A DNA stretch of 64,000 nt, taken from the NCBI GenBank assembly GCA_029261995.1, contig JAJDAF010000011.1, positions 1-64,000 on the forward strand, written 5' to 3'. Of this stretch, positions 15,776 to 26,855 are shown piece after piece (positions within the stretch are counted from its first letter, which is position 1; each line of letters opens with the position of its first letter). Both the position numbers and the translations under genes were made by a program. The notes beneath the pieces were generated by a model. The model saw nothing but the letters and a program-made list of their open reading frames with translations. It made no database searches and was not told the origin of the DNA. The stretch comes from Candidatus Zhuqueibacterota bacterium. GTDB taxonomy: Bacteria > Zhuqueibacterota > Zhuqueibacteria > Oceanimicrobiales > Oceanimicrobiaceae.

Positions 15776-18466
15776 TCAGCGCAAGTAGACCATCTTCTTC
15801 GTGACACTCATTCCGTCGAAGTTCAGCCGGTACAGATAGACCCCGCTCGTCACAGGCTGTCCGGTTACATCTCTGCCATCCCAGACTACCTCATGAGAGC
15901 CTGGCAGGACGGTTTCGTCAACCAGAACACGAACACTCTGGCCCAGCATGTTAAACACTATCAGACGCACGCGGCCGGCCGTCGCCAACTCGTACCGGAT
16001 TCGGGTCTCGGAATTGAACGGATTCGGGTAGTTCTGCATCAGTCCAAATCCTTCCGGAATTGGAGCATTGCCTTGCTCGACGCTGGTGACCAGGAAGCTC
16101 GTCGTGTCCACAGCAGTATGAATGCCATCGCTCACCCAGACCCGGAAGCGAGCTTCCACACCGGGCGGAGTTCCTCCGACATCCGCTTTGACGGAGTTGT
16201 CGCTCGTGTTCAAGGCCACGGTATGCCACATCTTGCCGTCATAATATTCAATCTGAAAGACAAGGGGATCGCCATCGACATCGCTGGCGGTCCAGACGAC
16301 GGTTGCGGTATCACTTTCGATACTCGTTCCAGGAGCAGGCGACGTGATCTGAACCGTTGGCGCGGCGGCGCCCGCGGTCACTGTGGTGAGCAAAGCATCC
16401 GGTCCCTCAATATCAACTCGAATCGTTCCATCGACATAAGGCACCAGCTCGCTGATGTCCAGCATATCCAAGTCGGGAATGGGCTCCGCGGTGAAGGGGT
16501 AGCGCGCCAATTCCGAATCCGACGCGTCCCGTAGGACTATTGCGTAATCACCAGGTGTGCGCGGCTCGATTTCACCGGCGTTTGGAAAAATGAAAAACGG
16601 CTTCAGGTCAACTACGCCGGACAAGGTATCTATGCTGCCGACGACAAGCAGACGGTTCATCTTGTTCTGGTGGCCCGGATCCATGAAGCCGGGATCGAGA
16701 TTCGCCTGGAAATAATCCATCAACTTATGATAGTGATAATCGCTGATCCACCTGTTTTGGCAGTAGGTCATGAGCTCTTTCCAGGTTGAGGGATAGACGC
16801 CGTCATAATCTGTTTCATCATAATAATTGAAACCGAAGATGGCGTTATCCCCAAGAGTGGGACCTATATTGCCATCGGTGTATGGAAATGGTGCGCCCCC
16901 TTTTGCGCCGCAAAACTCGGCATGTCTGAGGCCAAACGTATGCCCCAGTTCGTGACCGCCGAGCCAGTCACCATACGATCCGTCAAGATCCCAACTATCG
17001 CCTCCCTGAGGCGGGCCGGTCGGGCCTGAAGCGACGAAACCGCCAATCGCGTTCGCACAAGCGGTCGTGCGCTTTCCCCACGCCTCGTCATTCCAAATCC
17101 CGTAAAAGCGGGCAGAAGATGAAACATTACCGTTGTCAACCGCCCTGTCTCTTAAGATTTTGAGTTCATCATTTATCGAATTGCAGTCGGGTAGCCCACC
17201 TTCATAGTGAAAACTGCGCACGGTGAAAATCGCAGAACTGAATGGGTAGGCACGCCTTAACCACTCTATGAGCTTGACCACGTGGGAAGCGTGCGGGCGA
17301 TAGGTTCTACCGCCGTCATCGTAGCCAACCATGTAGATGACGACTTTCACAATCGGGACGTGCTCAAACGACAGGCTGGACGCTACCCGGTCGTTGTTGT
17401 CATAGTTTGACTCCAACGGCGCGTAGCCGCGGGTAGCAGTAGGAGCATTCACATAACCCGTAAGCGTGATTGTGCCGCTGGTGTAGTCTTTATGCAATTT
17501 GAACAAGAAGGATTGCCCGCGATTCTCCCGGCTTGGATTCCCGACCACTCGGGCCGGTTCTTCAATTGCTGAGAGCCAGTCTAGCAGTTGGTCCCCACGC
17601 TGCACGCAAAGGCGCGCCTCTGTGGCATGGGCCCCGCTTTGCGAGCGAACGTGAAACCTGATATACGTTTCCTTGCCTTCCACCAAACGGACACTATTTT
17701 TCAAATCCTGCACACCTTGCGTCACCTCCAACCGGTCAGCGATAAGGTCGGCTGCCGGGGAGAGCAGGCCTTTTGCCTTTACCATCATGAAGGCGGCCAG
17801 AGCTCTATTCAAAGATGTCCCTGGACAGAAGCGCTTTTTGCCGTCTCCAACCTGGCACGCGGGGATAAGACCGGCCGCATAAGCCGCCTCCACCCATTTG
17901 GCATACCATTGACTCACCGGCACATCCACAAAAATGCCTGCGGGATCCGGAGGCACATAATCTTTCCCGTGCAGCATTCTCAGAAAAAACACCGTTGCCT
18001 CGGCTCTGGTGTGTGCGCGCTGAGGGCAAAAGAGCGGCGGGTCTGTGTTGCAGCCAGCGGTGTAGCCGTCGTTCCAGAGTTGATGGACCCATTTTGCGTA
18101 CCACGCAGTAATCGGCACGTCGTCGAATATCTGCTCGGTTGGCGCCGGAGGTTCGAATCCAGCGCCATGGACCCCGCGCACGATAAACACGGCCATTTCC
18201 GCGCGCGTCAGACTTTTCTCAGGGCAGTACCTGGGAGGATTGGCGTTACACCCCGACACATAGCCACTCTGGCGCAGCTTCTCGATGTAGTCGTAGGCCC
18301 AATGGTCCGGTGGGACGTCGTCGAATGTGGCCAGCGCTGGTGACCGCAGGCTGACAGAATCTCCTTGCGTCGCAGCGCGTACAATTTGAGCAGGCGCAAC
18401 GGTCGCTGCGGTTAGAAAAAGCACACAACTGGATACTACACCGCACCACAATTCGCTCTTTTTCAT
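15776..18466 (-). CDS. Surface metallopeptidase: three SLH repeats, zincin domain and T9SS tail
   Basis: 896 residues. A signal peptide (1-27) is followed by three SLH repeats at about 45-235 (FDDVPPDHWAYDYIEKL; FDDVPITAWYAKWVHQL; FVDVPVSQWYAKWVEAA), each with paired cysteines, which is unusual for SLH. A beta-sandwich region follows. The peptidase domain carries HELGHTFGLRH at 505-515, a full HExxHxxGxxH metzincin-type zinc site. Then come an Ig/fibronectin-like domain (VQITSPAPGTSI, about 705-795) and a complete T9SS tail (MQNYPNPFNSET, WDGRDVTG, KKMVYLR). The start has a GGAGAGGAGCC ribosome-binding site. It is probably a secreted, surface-retained protease. Confidence 0.88.
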   Translation of the reverse strand: MKKSELWCGVVSSCVLFLTAATVAPAQIVRAATQGDSVSLRSPALATFDDVPPDHWAYDYIEKLRQSGYVSGCNANPPRYCPEKSLTRAEMAVFIVRGVHGAGFEPPAPTEQIFDDVPITAWYAKWVHQLWNDGYTAGCNTDPPLFCPQRAHTRAEATVFFLRMLHGKDYVPPDPAGIFVDVPVSQWYAKWVEAAYAAGLIPACQVGDGKKRFCPGTSLNRALAAFMMVKAKGLLSPAADLIADRLEVTQGVQDLKNSVRLVEGKETYIRFHVRSQSGAHATEARLCVQRGDQLLDWLSAIEEPARVVGNPSRENRGQSFLFKLHKDYTSGTITLTGYVNAPTATRGYAPLESNYDNNDRVASSLSFEHVPIVKVVIYMVGYDDGGRTYRPHASHVVKLIEWLRRAYPFSSAIFTVRSFHYEGGLPDCNSINDELKILRDRAVDNGNVSSSARFYGIWNDEAWGKRTTACANAIGGFVASGPTGPPQGGDSWDLDGSYGDWLGGHELGHTFGLRHAEFCGAKGGAPFPYTDGNIGPTLGDNAIFGFNYYDETDYDGVYPSTWKELMTYCQNRWISDYHYHKLMDYFQANLDPGFMDPGHQNKMNRLLVVGSIDTLSGVVDLKPFFIFPNAGEIEPRTPGDYAIVLRDASDSELARYPFTAEPIPDLDMLDISELVPYVDGTIRVDIEGPDALLTTVTAGAAAPTVQITSPAPGTSIESDTATVVWTASDVDGDPLVFQIEYYDGKMWHTVALNTSDNSVKADVGGTPPGVEARFRVWVSDGIHTAVDTTSFLVTSVEQGNAPIPEGFGLMQNYPNPFNSETRIRYELATAGRVRLIVFNMLGQSVRVLVDETVLPGSHEVVWDGRDVTGQPVTSGVYLYRLNFDGMSVTKKMVYLR

Positions 18467-18688
18467 GGCTCCTCTCCTCGCTGTGATGTTCCGGTAATCC
18501 CAATCCTCAGGCGATCATCGTCGAGCCGAAAAGCATCCTGACGGCCGCCTCATGGTGTGCCACACTCCAACGCCCTCCATTTATTTTTGTGTTGGCATGT
18601 TCGTCGGCGATTCGCTCGCCGCATATTCATCGTATCGTCGGCCATACCTGACATCCATGGTTGGCCTTTCACTTGCAACCTCCCTCGA

Positions 18689-18880
18689 CTACCTACTCGC
18701 AAACCGAAATGCCCAGACACTGAGAGCACCCGCAGCCACGAAACCGAGCCAGGATATCCAAACCGGGACCATCCAAAGGCCGAGCTCAAACGGCCACTGG
18801 TTGATGGCGCGGATGCAATGCAACAGCGCAACCAGGCCAAAGATTGTGCCCGATACTAAAAAATACCGTTTCTGATTCAT
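18689..18880 (-). CDS. Small two-helix membrane protein
   Basis: 63 residues from the ATG at 18880, chosen because GAGAGG lies seven bases upstream. Two hydrophobic helices are separated by a short loop (AINQWPFELGLW), and the C-terminus is basic (FRFASR). The pattern resembles small inner-membrane proteins of unknown function found in many genomes. It stands alone, upstream of the SLH-protease gene on the same strand. Confidence 0.65.
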   Translation of the reverse strand: MNQKRYFLVSGTIFGLVALLHCIRAINQWPFELGLWMVPVWISWLGFVAAGALSVWAFRFASR

Positions 18881-19158
18881 CACGAACCTCTCGTTTTCAT
18901 CGCACATACATCAGATAATTCCCGGGTGCTGCCCCAAAAACTTTGAAACGCCTCCAACGCTCTAGAGCCGACAAGCTCAGATTCGCACATTAGTCCGGCC
19001 CGCAAGCGCAGTAAGTCGGGCCAGTTTCGCATCAATTCTGACGGAGGTGTCCGATTGTTTCGGCGGCCAACTCACGACCCCTTTCTTTCGGTGACGCGCG
19101 AAGCCTTCCAGAAACGCCAGCGGAGATTTGCAATACCGGCTCCAGCAAGAACCCTATC

Positions 19159-19881
19159 CTACCGCAGCAAAGCCATCCTGCGGGTCACGCTGAAGGCTCC
19201 AGACCTGAGTCTCGCAAAGTACACGCCGCCGGGCAGAGACAGGCCCCGGTCATCCCGCCCATCCCAATGAATCTGGTGAACGCCAGCAAGCGTCCGGCCA
19301 TTCTTCAGCGTCCTGACTCGTTGCCCGATTTGATTGTAGATTATAATCTCAACCTCGCCGTCCCGATCAATCTCGAACCTGAGTGTCGTCCCGGGATTGA
19401 ACGGATTCGGATAGTTCTGCGCCAGCGAGAACGCCAGAGGGACCTCCGGGACGCCGCCCTTCACCCCCACGACAATGTTCCAGGTTCCTGAGCACGAGGT
19501 GCCATGCATGACCGCGTTCCACGTGCCGGAAACCTGGTCGGTACCGGCAAAGGCGCCTTGCAGCGTCATGACCTCGTTTCCCTGGAAATCGAGCTTGTTC
19601 TCGATGGTAAACTGGTTGTTTGAGATGGGCCAGCCGGGGTTTTTTCCAAAAGCCACGCCGCCGGAAATCGTCACCGGTCCACAACTCCAACTTGAAAATG
19701 AATATGAAACCTTGTTGATGTGCGTGCTGGCACTGTTCACCGTGAGCGTGAACTCGCCAAAGTCAGCCGTGCAGTGCCAATCACCGCTGTGCGGCTGGCC
19801 AAACAAGGCGGGAAGTCCTGAGAACAGAAACAGCACTGCGGCAATAGCGGTGATCCGGCGTTGCAGTCCGATGTTGTTCAT
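19159..19881 (-). CDS. Small secreted T9SS-tailed protein
   Basis: 240 residues. Signal peptide (about 1-28, ending ALFGQ), then a ~120-residue beta-rich domain. It contains four cysteines (in WHC, SWSC, GTSC and the preceding strands) and GTDQVSGTWNAVMHG, a strand pattern seen in small exported sandwich domains. From about residue 152 comes the T9SS tail: AQNYPNPFNPGTT, WDGRDDRG and RRMALLR. It probably stays at the cell surface or is released. Its function is not recognised. Confidence 0.8.
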   Translation of the reverse strand: MNNIGLQRRITAIAAVLFLFSGLPALFGQPHSGDWHCTADFGEFTLTVNSASTHINKVSYSFSSWSCGPVTISGGVAFGKNPGWPISNNQFTIENKLDFQGNEVMTLQGAFAGTDQVSGTWNAVMHGTSCSGTWNIVVGVKGGVPEVPLAFSLAQNYPNPFNPGTTLRFEIDRDGEVEIIIYNQIGQRVRTLKNGRTLAGVHQIHWDGRDDRGLSLPGGVYFARLRSGAFSVTRRMALLR

Positions 19882-20199
19882 TTTGCCTTCTCCTGTTTTC
19901 TGGGTGTGATACTACCCTTTCGTTTTATTAAATGATTCAGGTCAAAAAACAGCCAACCGGTTTGACGCGGTCTGCTGTCTTTGGCCTATCCCGGTTTGAT
20001 ATTGCTCAACGCTTGCATTGCTAATTGTACGACTTCTTCAGCAAGAGGTAGCCGCTCCGGCCGGGCTACCGCACCCGGCAACGTTCGCTACAACCCGCTT
20101 GCGCATGCCTGGTCGCAGGACTCGCCGTTCTTTAGAATTGGGCAATACCGGACCGGAATCCTGGTTTGGCCGGCTGCAAACCCTGCAAGTCTTGTCGTA
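19882..20199. other. Intergenic region of about 320 bp
   Basis: Upstream of the T9SS-tailed gene and downstream of the arginase-family gene. One palindrome is seen, GGTAGCC (20047-20053) with GGCTACC (20064-20070), with no T-run. No coding sequence was found. Confidence 0.5.
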
Positions 20200-21081
20200 T
20201 CAGTTCCGAACAGACTGATGGGATACGGTATTCGAGATCAACGTAGCCAATCGTGAGCCCGCCACGCCATCTCTATCCAAGCCGGGTTGATAGCAGGTCA
20301 CGCTCATCCCAAGGACCTGGCGGGATGCCATTACCCGTGTCAGCACTTCGCCAGCCTGGCTAAAGCTCAGACCGTCGGGTGCGGGATGTGCCACCGGCAT
20401 GAGTCCCGGATCCAGCACATCCACGTCAAAGTGAAGCCAGATGGGCAGATGTTCATCCACGAAATGCCCCATGCCTTCATCAACGGCTTGGGATATTCCC
20501 TTTTTGAGCATCCGGTTTTTGTCGTACACTTTGATGTTGGAGCGATACATTTCGTCCGCATGGCGCAGGCCAAAAGCGACAATATCAGTATCTTCAACCA
20601 TCGGATAGTGCCCAGCTTCCCTGGCGATGGGATAGGGGCCACGTCCGGTCAGAACAGCAAGTTCAACATCTTCGGGTTGGCAGGAACCGGAGGATTCAAG
20701 GCTATGAAAATCAGAGTGTGCGTCCAGAAAAACCAGGCCGACACGGCTGTCCCACCAGGACAACGCCGCAAAGATACCCACCAGAATGCTGCAATCACCG
20801 CCGAGAATCAGAGCAAAAGTACCGTCATTGAGAAGCTCGTAGACGCGCTCGCCAAGTCGATCAGAGACCTTGCGCCAGGATTGGATGTTCAGGATGGGCA
20901 CGTCGGGCGGTTGACTTTCAAGCGCAGAAGGGATGCAAAGATCCCCGACATCAAAGACGTTATTGCCGCTGGCCCGCAACATTTGCACAAGCCCTGCATC
21001 GCGAAGACCCTGGGCGGGATTTTCCTCGCAGGGAGGTACACCGGCGCCACTGAACGGTACTCCTAAGATTTTCATTTTCAT
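20200..21081 (-). CDS. Arginase/agmatinase-family (ureohydrolase) enzyme
   Basis: About 294 residues starting at 21081, where GAGGGTGA is a good ribosome-binding site. The binuclear manganese site is largely visible: FLDAHSDF (D, H, D ligands) and HFDVDVLDP (two D ligands). The first ligand motif reads GGDCS instead of GGDHS, so a cysteine replaces the usual histidine, a variant I recall in some arginase-family proteins. The enzyme class cleaves guanidino groups to release urea or formamide; arginine, agmatine and formiminoglutamate are all possible substrates. It is isolated from amino-acid catabolic genes, so the substrate cannot be inferred from context. Confidence 0.85.
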   Translation of the reverse strand: MKMKILGVPFSGAGVPPCEENPAQGLRDAGLVQMLRASGNNVFDVGDLCIPSALESQPPDVPILNIQSWRKVSDRLGERVYELLNDGTFALILGGDCSILVGIFAALSWWDSRVGLVFLDAHSDFHSLESSGSCQPEDVELAVLTGRGPYPIAREAGHYPMVEDTDIVAFGLRHADEMYRSNIKVYDKNRMLKKGISQAVDEGMGHFVDEHLPIWLHFDVDVLDPGLMPVAHPAPDGLSFSQAGEVLTRVMASRQVLGMSVTCYQPGLDRDGVAGSRLATLISNTVSHQSVRN

Positions 21082-21227
21082 AGAATTCACCCTCTCGGTT
21101 TCAGTAGTATTCGAATTAAGCCGGACGGCGGACCTGTCCGGCAAACAGTTGACAGCTCTGAGGGGAAGACAAAACTGTCGGAGCTAGGTTTTTCTCCTGT
21201 CTGTCGTCGCAATCATCGGTATCTGTC

Positions 21228-23228
<2,001 letters not shown>

Positions 23229-23260
23229 GCAGCATCCCTCCGATTCTTTTCGAAAACGCC

Positions 23261-23620
23261 TTAGTGCGAATGGATAAAATTAGCAGATCGGCGCCGGTCA
23301 CGAACCTCTTCAACTGCCTCAGCCACCAACATGAAGTAGGTGTCCAACGAGCATTCGGCCTTGATCCGAAGCTCACAGACACCTTCAGGAGTCTGCGCGC
23401 AATGGCTGCAAACCGTCCGGCGCAGCTCTGAGACGTAATCTTCCATCCAGGGACTTTCGATGCGTTCGACGATTTCGACGACCTCCGGCAAATAGCTTTC
23501 CACCGGGCAGCTACGTCCGGATGGCAGACCACAGCGCACAAATTCTCCATCCGGGCTGAACTCGCCATCGATACAGACCGAGCAAACATGACGACGAACC
23601 GCATCCGCATACTCTTGCAT
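23261..23620 (-). CDS. Cysteine-rich protein, paralogue 1 of a tandem pair
   Basis: 119 residues from the ATG at 23620 (GAGGTG upstream); this Met aligns with the start of the paralogue. Two similar halves each carry a CxxC pair followed by two more cysteines: HVCSVC...FVRC...SC, then RTVCSHC...GVC...AEC. Hydrophobic helices (YLPEVVEIVERI; YFMLVAEAVEEV) follow each half. Eight cysteines in this layout suggest binding of zinc or an Fe-S cluster. No signal peptide, so cytoplasmic. It starts eight bases after the stop of its paralogue. Not recognised as a named family. Confidence 0.75.
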   Translation of the reverse strand: MQEYADAVRRHVCSVCIDGEFSPDGEFVRCGLPSGRSCPVESYLPEVVEIVERIESPWMEDYVSELRRTVCSHCAQTPEGVCELRIKAECSLDTYFMLVAEAVEEVRDRRRSANFIHSH

Positions 23621-23628
23621 GTCGCACC

Positions 23629-23982
23629 TCACTTGCTGGTTTCAAGACACTCACTATGTTCGGAAACATCTATTATCGCTTCTACCACATTCGAGAACTG
23701 GCTATCCAAAGTGCAAGACCCAATGCCCGTCAGTGGACATTGACCGCAGTGGAATTCGTCGCAGCCTGCACACACGAAGGCACGCAAATCAACCAGACAT
23801 TTTTCAGCGGTCGGTCTCTCCACGGCACCCACGACGCGCACCACAGTGTCCAGGTGGCGTTTTATGGCGCATTCCATTTCATCTGCCATGCTACAGTAAA
23901 AGAACTGATTGTCACCCCCATGAACCGCAAACGAGCACTCCGCACAAACATGATTGCGGATTGCCGACAGATAGGTCTGCAT
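23629..23982 (-). CDS. Cysteine-rich protein, paralogue 2 of a tandem pair
   Basis: 117 residues. It aligns over its full length with the following gene: YLSAIRNHVCAEC matches YADAVRRHVCSVC, and the halves repeat the same CxxC...C...C plan (FFYC, MEC; then FVCAGC, HCGQC, GSC). Position of the pairs is kept though overall identity is modest, so the duplication is old. GGAGAGGT precedes the start. It is the first gene of a small operon reading into paralogue 1 and perhaps the M1 peptidase. Metal or Fe-S binding is inferred from the cysteines alone. Confidence 0.75.
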   Translation of the reverse strand: MQTYLSAIRNHVCAECSFAVHGGDNQFFYCSMADEMECAIKRHLDTVVRVVGAVERPTAEKCLVDLRAFVCAGCDEFHCGQCPLTGIGSCTLDSQFSNVVEAIIDVSEHSECLETSK

Positions 23983-24492
23983 GATACCTCTCCATTTTTT
24001 CCCCGTACTTCAGGACAAACCACGCCGGCATTCCTTGCCGGTCGCGACGAAAAGTCACAAGGGCGCGCCATCGGATCTACCGACGGCGTGACTCTCCTCA
24101 ACAATATTGTTTCTGGGGGTAGAGGTCTTCATGCATCGATCTCCTGAGAAAGAATGACGGCCAACGGAGCGTCAGGTCCCTCAGCGGACTTAGAAAACCA
24201 GCAATTTCAGGTCACGGTGCTGCATTTGAGGGCCGTTCGACACAGCCAACGGATTCTTGCAACATAGAGGCAGGGCTTTCGCCTTTCTAGCGAGGAAGCC
24301 AGTTCTTAACCATCAATTATCGTGCCCGGAGAAATTTTCAGGGTGGCTCTAAACAAAGGCGCTAAATCACTGATTTTATGACTCAGCTTCCGCAAGCAGT
24401 GGTAACCAGGTTTCGATGTGTGTCTCAATTATAGGAAAACCACGAGTTGAAGCTCCCATCCCTGGGAGCTTTCTCAAGTGACAACAACCCGG
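23983..24492. other. Intergenic region of about 510 bp
   Basis: Between citrate synthase (ending 24493) and the cysteine-rich operon, both on the minus strand. It holds the palindrome at 24450-24471 listed separately. No coding frame with a ribosome-binding site was found. Confidence 0.5.
24450..24471 (-). terminator. Perfect 9-bp hairpin just downstream of gltA
   Basis: AAGCTCCCA at 24450-24458 pairs exactly with TGGGAGCTT at 24463-24471 across a TCCC loop, 22 bases after the gltA stop. There is no good T-run on the gltA strand, so termination may be weak or the hairpin may protect the mRNA end. Confidence 0.5.
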
Positions 24493-25797
24493 CTATTTCA
24501 AACCGGCAATGTGCTCGAGCATGTCGGTAGTGAGCGATTTCGGACGTTCCAGCGCCTGACCAACGGCGCGGTCCCAGACCAAATTGCTCAGGACGCCAAG
24601 CGCGCGGCCGACGCCAAACATCACGGTGTAAAAATCATACTCCGTGACGCCATAGTGCCACTGAATCACGCCGGAATGAGCATCGACATTCGGCCACGGA
24701 TTCTTGGCCTTGCCATGCTCCCTCAAAATGGGCGGCACGACATCATAGAGCATGCTGACGAATTTGAAAATCTCATCGTCCGGCATGTGCTTGAGCGCAA
24801 ACTCCCTTTGTGCAGTGTAGCGCGGGTCGGTCTTGCGCAGCACGGCATGGCCATAGCCCGGGATCACCTGTCCGGAATCCAGCGTATCCCAGACGAACTG
24901 CTTCAACTCATCTTGGGTGGGCAGCTTGTTGTCCATCTTCTTCATGACGCCGTGAATCCACCTCAGGACTTCCTGACAAGCAAGGCCGTGCAGCGGGCCT
25001 GCCAGCCCGTCGAGTCCAGCCGAGAACGCGTAGTAGCCGTCCGAAAGTGCTGACCCGACCAGATGGGTGATATGGGCACTGACGTTGCCGCTTTCGTGGT
25101 CGCTGTGCAGAATGAAGTAGAGCCGCGATATCTCGTCGTACGGCTGGCCTATGCCCATCATGTGTGCGAAGTTGGCGCCGAAGTCAAGCTTGGGATTCGG
25201 TGCGATGATCTTGTTTTCGCGGTATTTCATGCGGTAGATATGAGCAGCGATTTCAGGTAGTTTAGCAATCAGGTTCAACACATCTTCATACATCGGCTCC
25301 CAGTAGCTACCTTTGTTCATGCCGCTGTTGTACTGGCGCACAAAGAGCGATTCTCGCTGCATGGCAAGAATTGCTTCCGAAAACATACTCATCGGGTGCG
25401 CATCCTTTGGCATATCGTACAACATTTTGAACACGTAATCCGGCACGACTGCCCTGTCTCTCAGATCGTCCACCAAATCAGCAATATCGTCGTCACCGGG
25501 CACTTCGCCTGTGAGCAAGAGGTAGAGATGTCCTTCGACGTAGGGCATCTCCGCGCCCGCGGGTTTTGGCAGCATTTGAAGAGTCTCGGGAATCGTATAG
25601 CCCCGGAATCTGATTCCTTCTTCCGGATCAAGGTAGGAAATGTCGGTCGAAAGAGATTTCACTCCGCGCATGCCGCCGTAGATCTGACGAATGGTCACCT
25701 GATCAACAACAACGTCGCCATACTCTTTCACCAGCTTGGTAATCCTTTCCCGGTAAGCCGGAATCTTTTCGCTGAGTTTTTGCTTGAGTCTTGACAT
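24493..25797 (-). CDS. gltA: Citrate synthase
   Basis: 434 residues, close to the eukaryote-like citrate synthases of about 440 residues seen in Geobacter and relatives. It condenses acetyl-CoA and oxaloacetate to citrate. Catalytic segments are visible: LHSDHESGNVSAH (first histidine region), PGYGHAVLRKTDPR (second histidine) and NVDAHSG (aspartate). The N-terminus (IRQIYGGMRGVKSL, EEGIRFRGYTIPE) matches this subtype. Malate dehydrogenase lies immediately upstream on the same strand with about 100 bp between, so the two probably form a TCA-cycle operon. There is no isocitrate dehydrogenase or aconitase in the window. Confidence 0.95.
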   Translation of the reverse strand: MSRLKQKLSEKIPAYRERITKLVKEYGDVVVDQVTIRQIYGGMRGVKSLSTDISYLDPEEGIRFRGYTIPETLQMLPKPAGAEMPYVEGHLYLLLTGEVPGDDDIADLVDDLRDRAVVPDYVFKMLYDMPKDAHPMSMFSEAILAMQRESLFVRQYNSGMNKGSYWEPMYEDVLNLIAKLPEIAAHIYRMKYRENKIIAPNPKLDFGANFAHMMGIGQPYDEISRLYFILHSDHESGNVSAHITHLVGSALSDGYYAFSAGLDGLAGPLHGLACQEVLRWIHGVMKKMDNKLPTQDELKQFVWDTLDSGQVIPGYGHAVLRKTDPRYTAQREFALKHMPDDEIFKFVSMLYDVVPPILREHGKAKNPWPNVDAHSGVIQWHYGVTEYDFYTVMFGVGRALGVLSNLVWDRAVGQALERPKSLTTDMLEHIAGLK

Positions 25798-25895
25798 TTT
25801 TAAATCTCCTTTCGTACATCGTAAAATGCTTGAAAACAGAAGTCAAACGTACAGACAAATACCCACAACACCTCTGTATCAACCACCTGTCTGCT

Positions 25896-26855
25896 TCACT
25901 TATTTAGTAACGCCAATACTTCCTCCGACGTCCCTTGCACCGAAGTTACCGACTTCATAAACGCCGCCTGTTCACTATCAGTCAGGTCGATTTCGAGGAC
26001 TTTCTCGACCCCGTTCGCTCCGAGGACGGCAGGAACTCCCACAAAAAGTCCGCGCACGCCGTACTCTCCTTGCAAAAGCACGCTCGTGGGCAGAATCTTC
26101 TTCTGATCAAAGATGATTGCCTCGGCCATTTCCAGGGCGCACCAGGCGGGCGAGACAAAAGCGGAGCCAACCCCGAGCAACTTGACGACCTCACCGCCAG
26201 CCTTGCGTGTGCGCTCTTCGATATTCTCCAGCTTCTCGGGTGCAACAAATTTCTCTACAGGCATACCGGCGATGCGGCAGGCCGAACGCACCGGCACCAT
26301 GCTGTCACCGTGGCCGCCGAGTACCATGGCAGCGACGCTGTCAACACTCACGCCTGCTTCTTGCGCCACAAAATACCGGTAGCGCGCTGAGTCGAGCACG
26401 CCTGCCATGCCCATAAGCCGTTCGCGCGGTGGCTGTAAATTCATATTCAAACGATAGACAATAGCGTCCAGTGGATTGGCGATTGACAGGATGATTGCGT
26501 TCGCGCAATACTGCTTGATGCCCGCGCTGACCGCGTCCGTGATGGCAAGGTTGGTTTTCAGAAGCTCCTCGCGGGTTGGGATGCTACCGTCGGCCCGGCG
26601 TGTACGCGGCACGCCCGCTGTATTGATGACCATATCAGCGCCAGAAATGACGGAGTAGTCGCGCGAACCGCTCGCAACGACATCTGAATGCAAGATGGGT
26701 GAGCCTTCAGAGATGTCGAGCATTTTGCCCTTGGCGAGTTCTGGTTCCTTGACATCAACCATTGCGACTTCACGAGCCAGTCGCCTGCGCACAATCTCCT
26801 GGGCCAGCACGCCACCAATATTTCCCCCTCCGATGAGTGCAATCTTGTTGATCAT
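25896..26855 (-). CDS. mdh: Malate dehydrogenase
   Basis: 319 residues of the lactate/malate dehydrogenase family. The NAD-binding motif reads IGGGNIGG (about 8-15; most relatives have GAGNVG). Substrate and catalytic residues are seen in GVPRTRR (specificity arginine), SIANPLDAI, MAGVLDSARYRYF and the catalytic GGHGDSMVP. The arginine in the specificity loop supports malate rather than lactate as substrate. It interconverts malate and oxaloacetate, feeding citrate synthase directly downstream. The loop carries a two- to three-residue longer stretch (RRADGSIP) than in typical bacterial MDH. Confidence 0.93.
   Translation of the reverse strand: MINKIALIGGGNIGGVLAQEIVRRRLAREVAMVDVKEPELAKGKMLDISEGSPILHSDVVASGSRDYSVISGADMVINTAGVPRTRRADGSIPTREELLKTNLAITDAVSAGIKQYCANAIILSIANPLDAIVYRLNMNLQPPRERLMGMAGVLDSARYRYFVAQEAGVSVDSVAAMVLGGHGDSMVPVRSACRIAGMPVEKFVAPEKLENIEERTRKAGGEVVKLLGVGSAFVSPAWCALEMAEAIIFDQKKILPTSVLLQGEYGVRGLFVGVPAVLGANGVEKVLEIDLTDSEQAAFMKSVTSVQGTSEEVLALLNK

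Noticed and set aside
18150-18160. GGTTCGAATCC, a tRNA T-loop-like string
   Set aside because: It lies inside the SLH-protease gene and no acceptor or anticodon arms pair around it.
20287-21066. A 259-codon open frame on the plus strand
   Set aside because: It is antisense to the arginase-family gene, which has the metal-binding motifs; the plus-strand translation has no recognisable domain.
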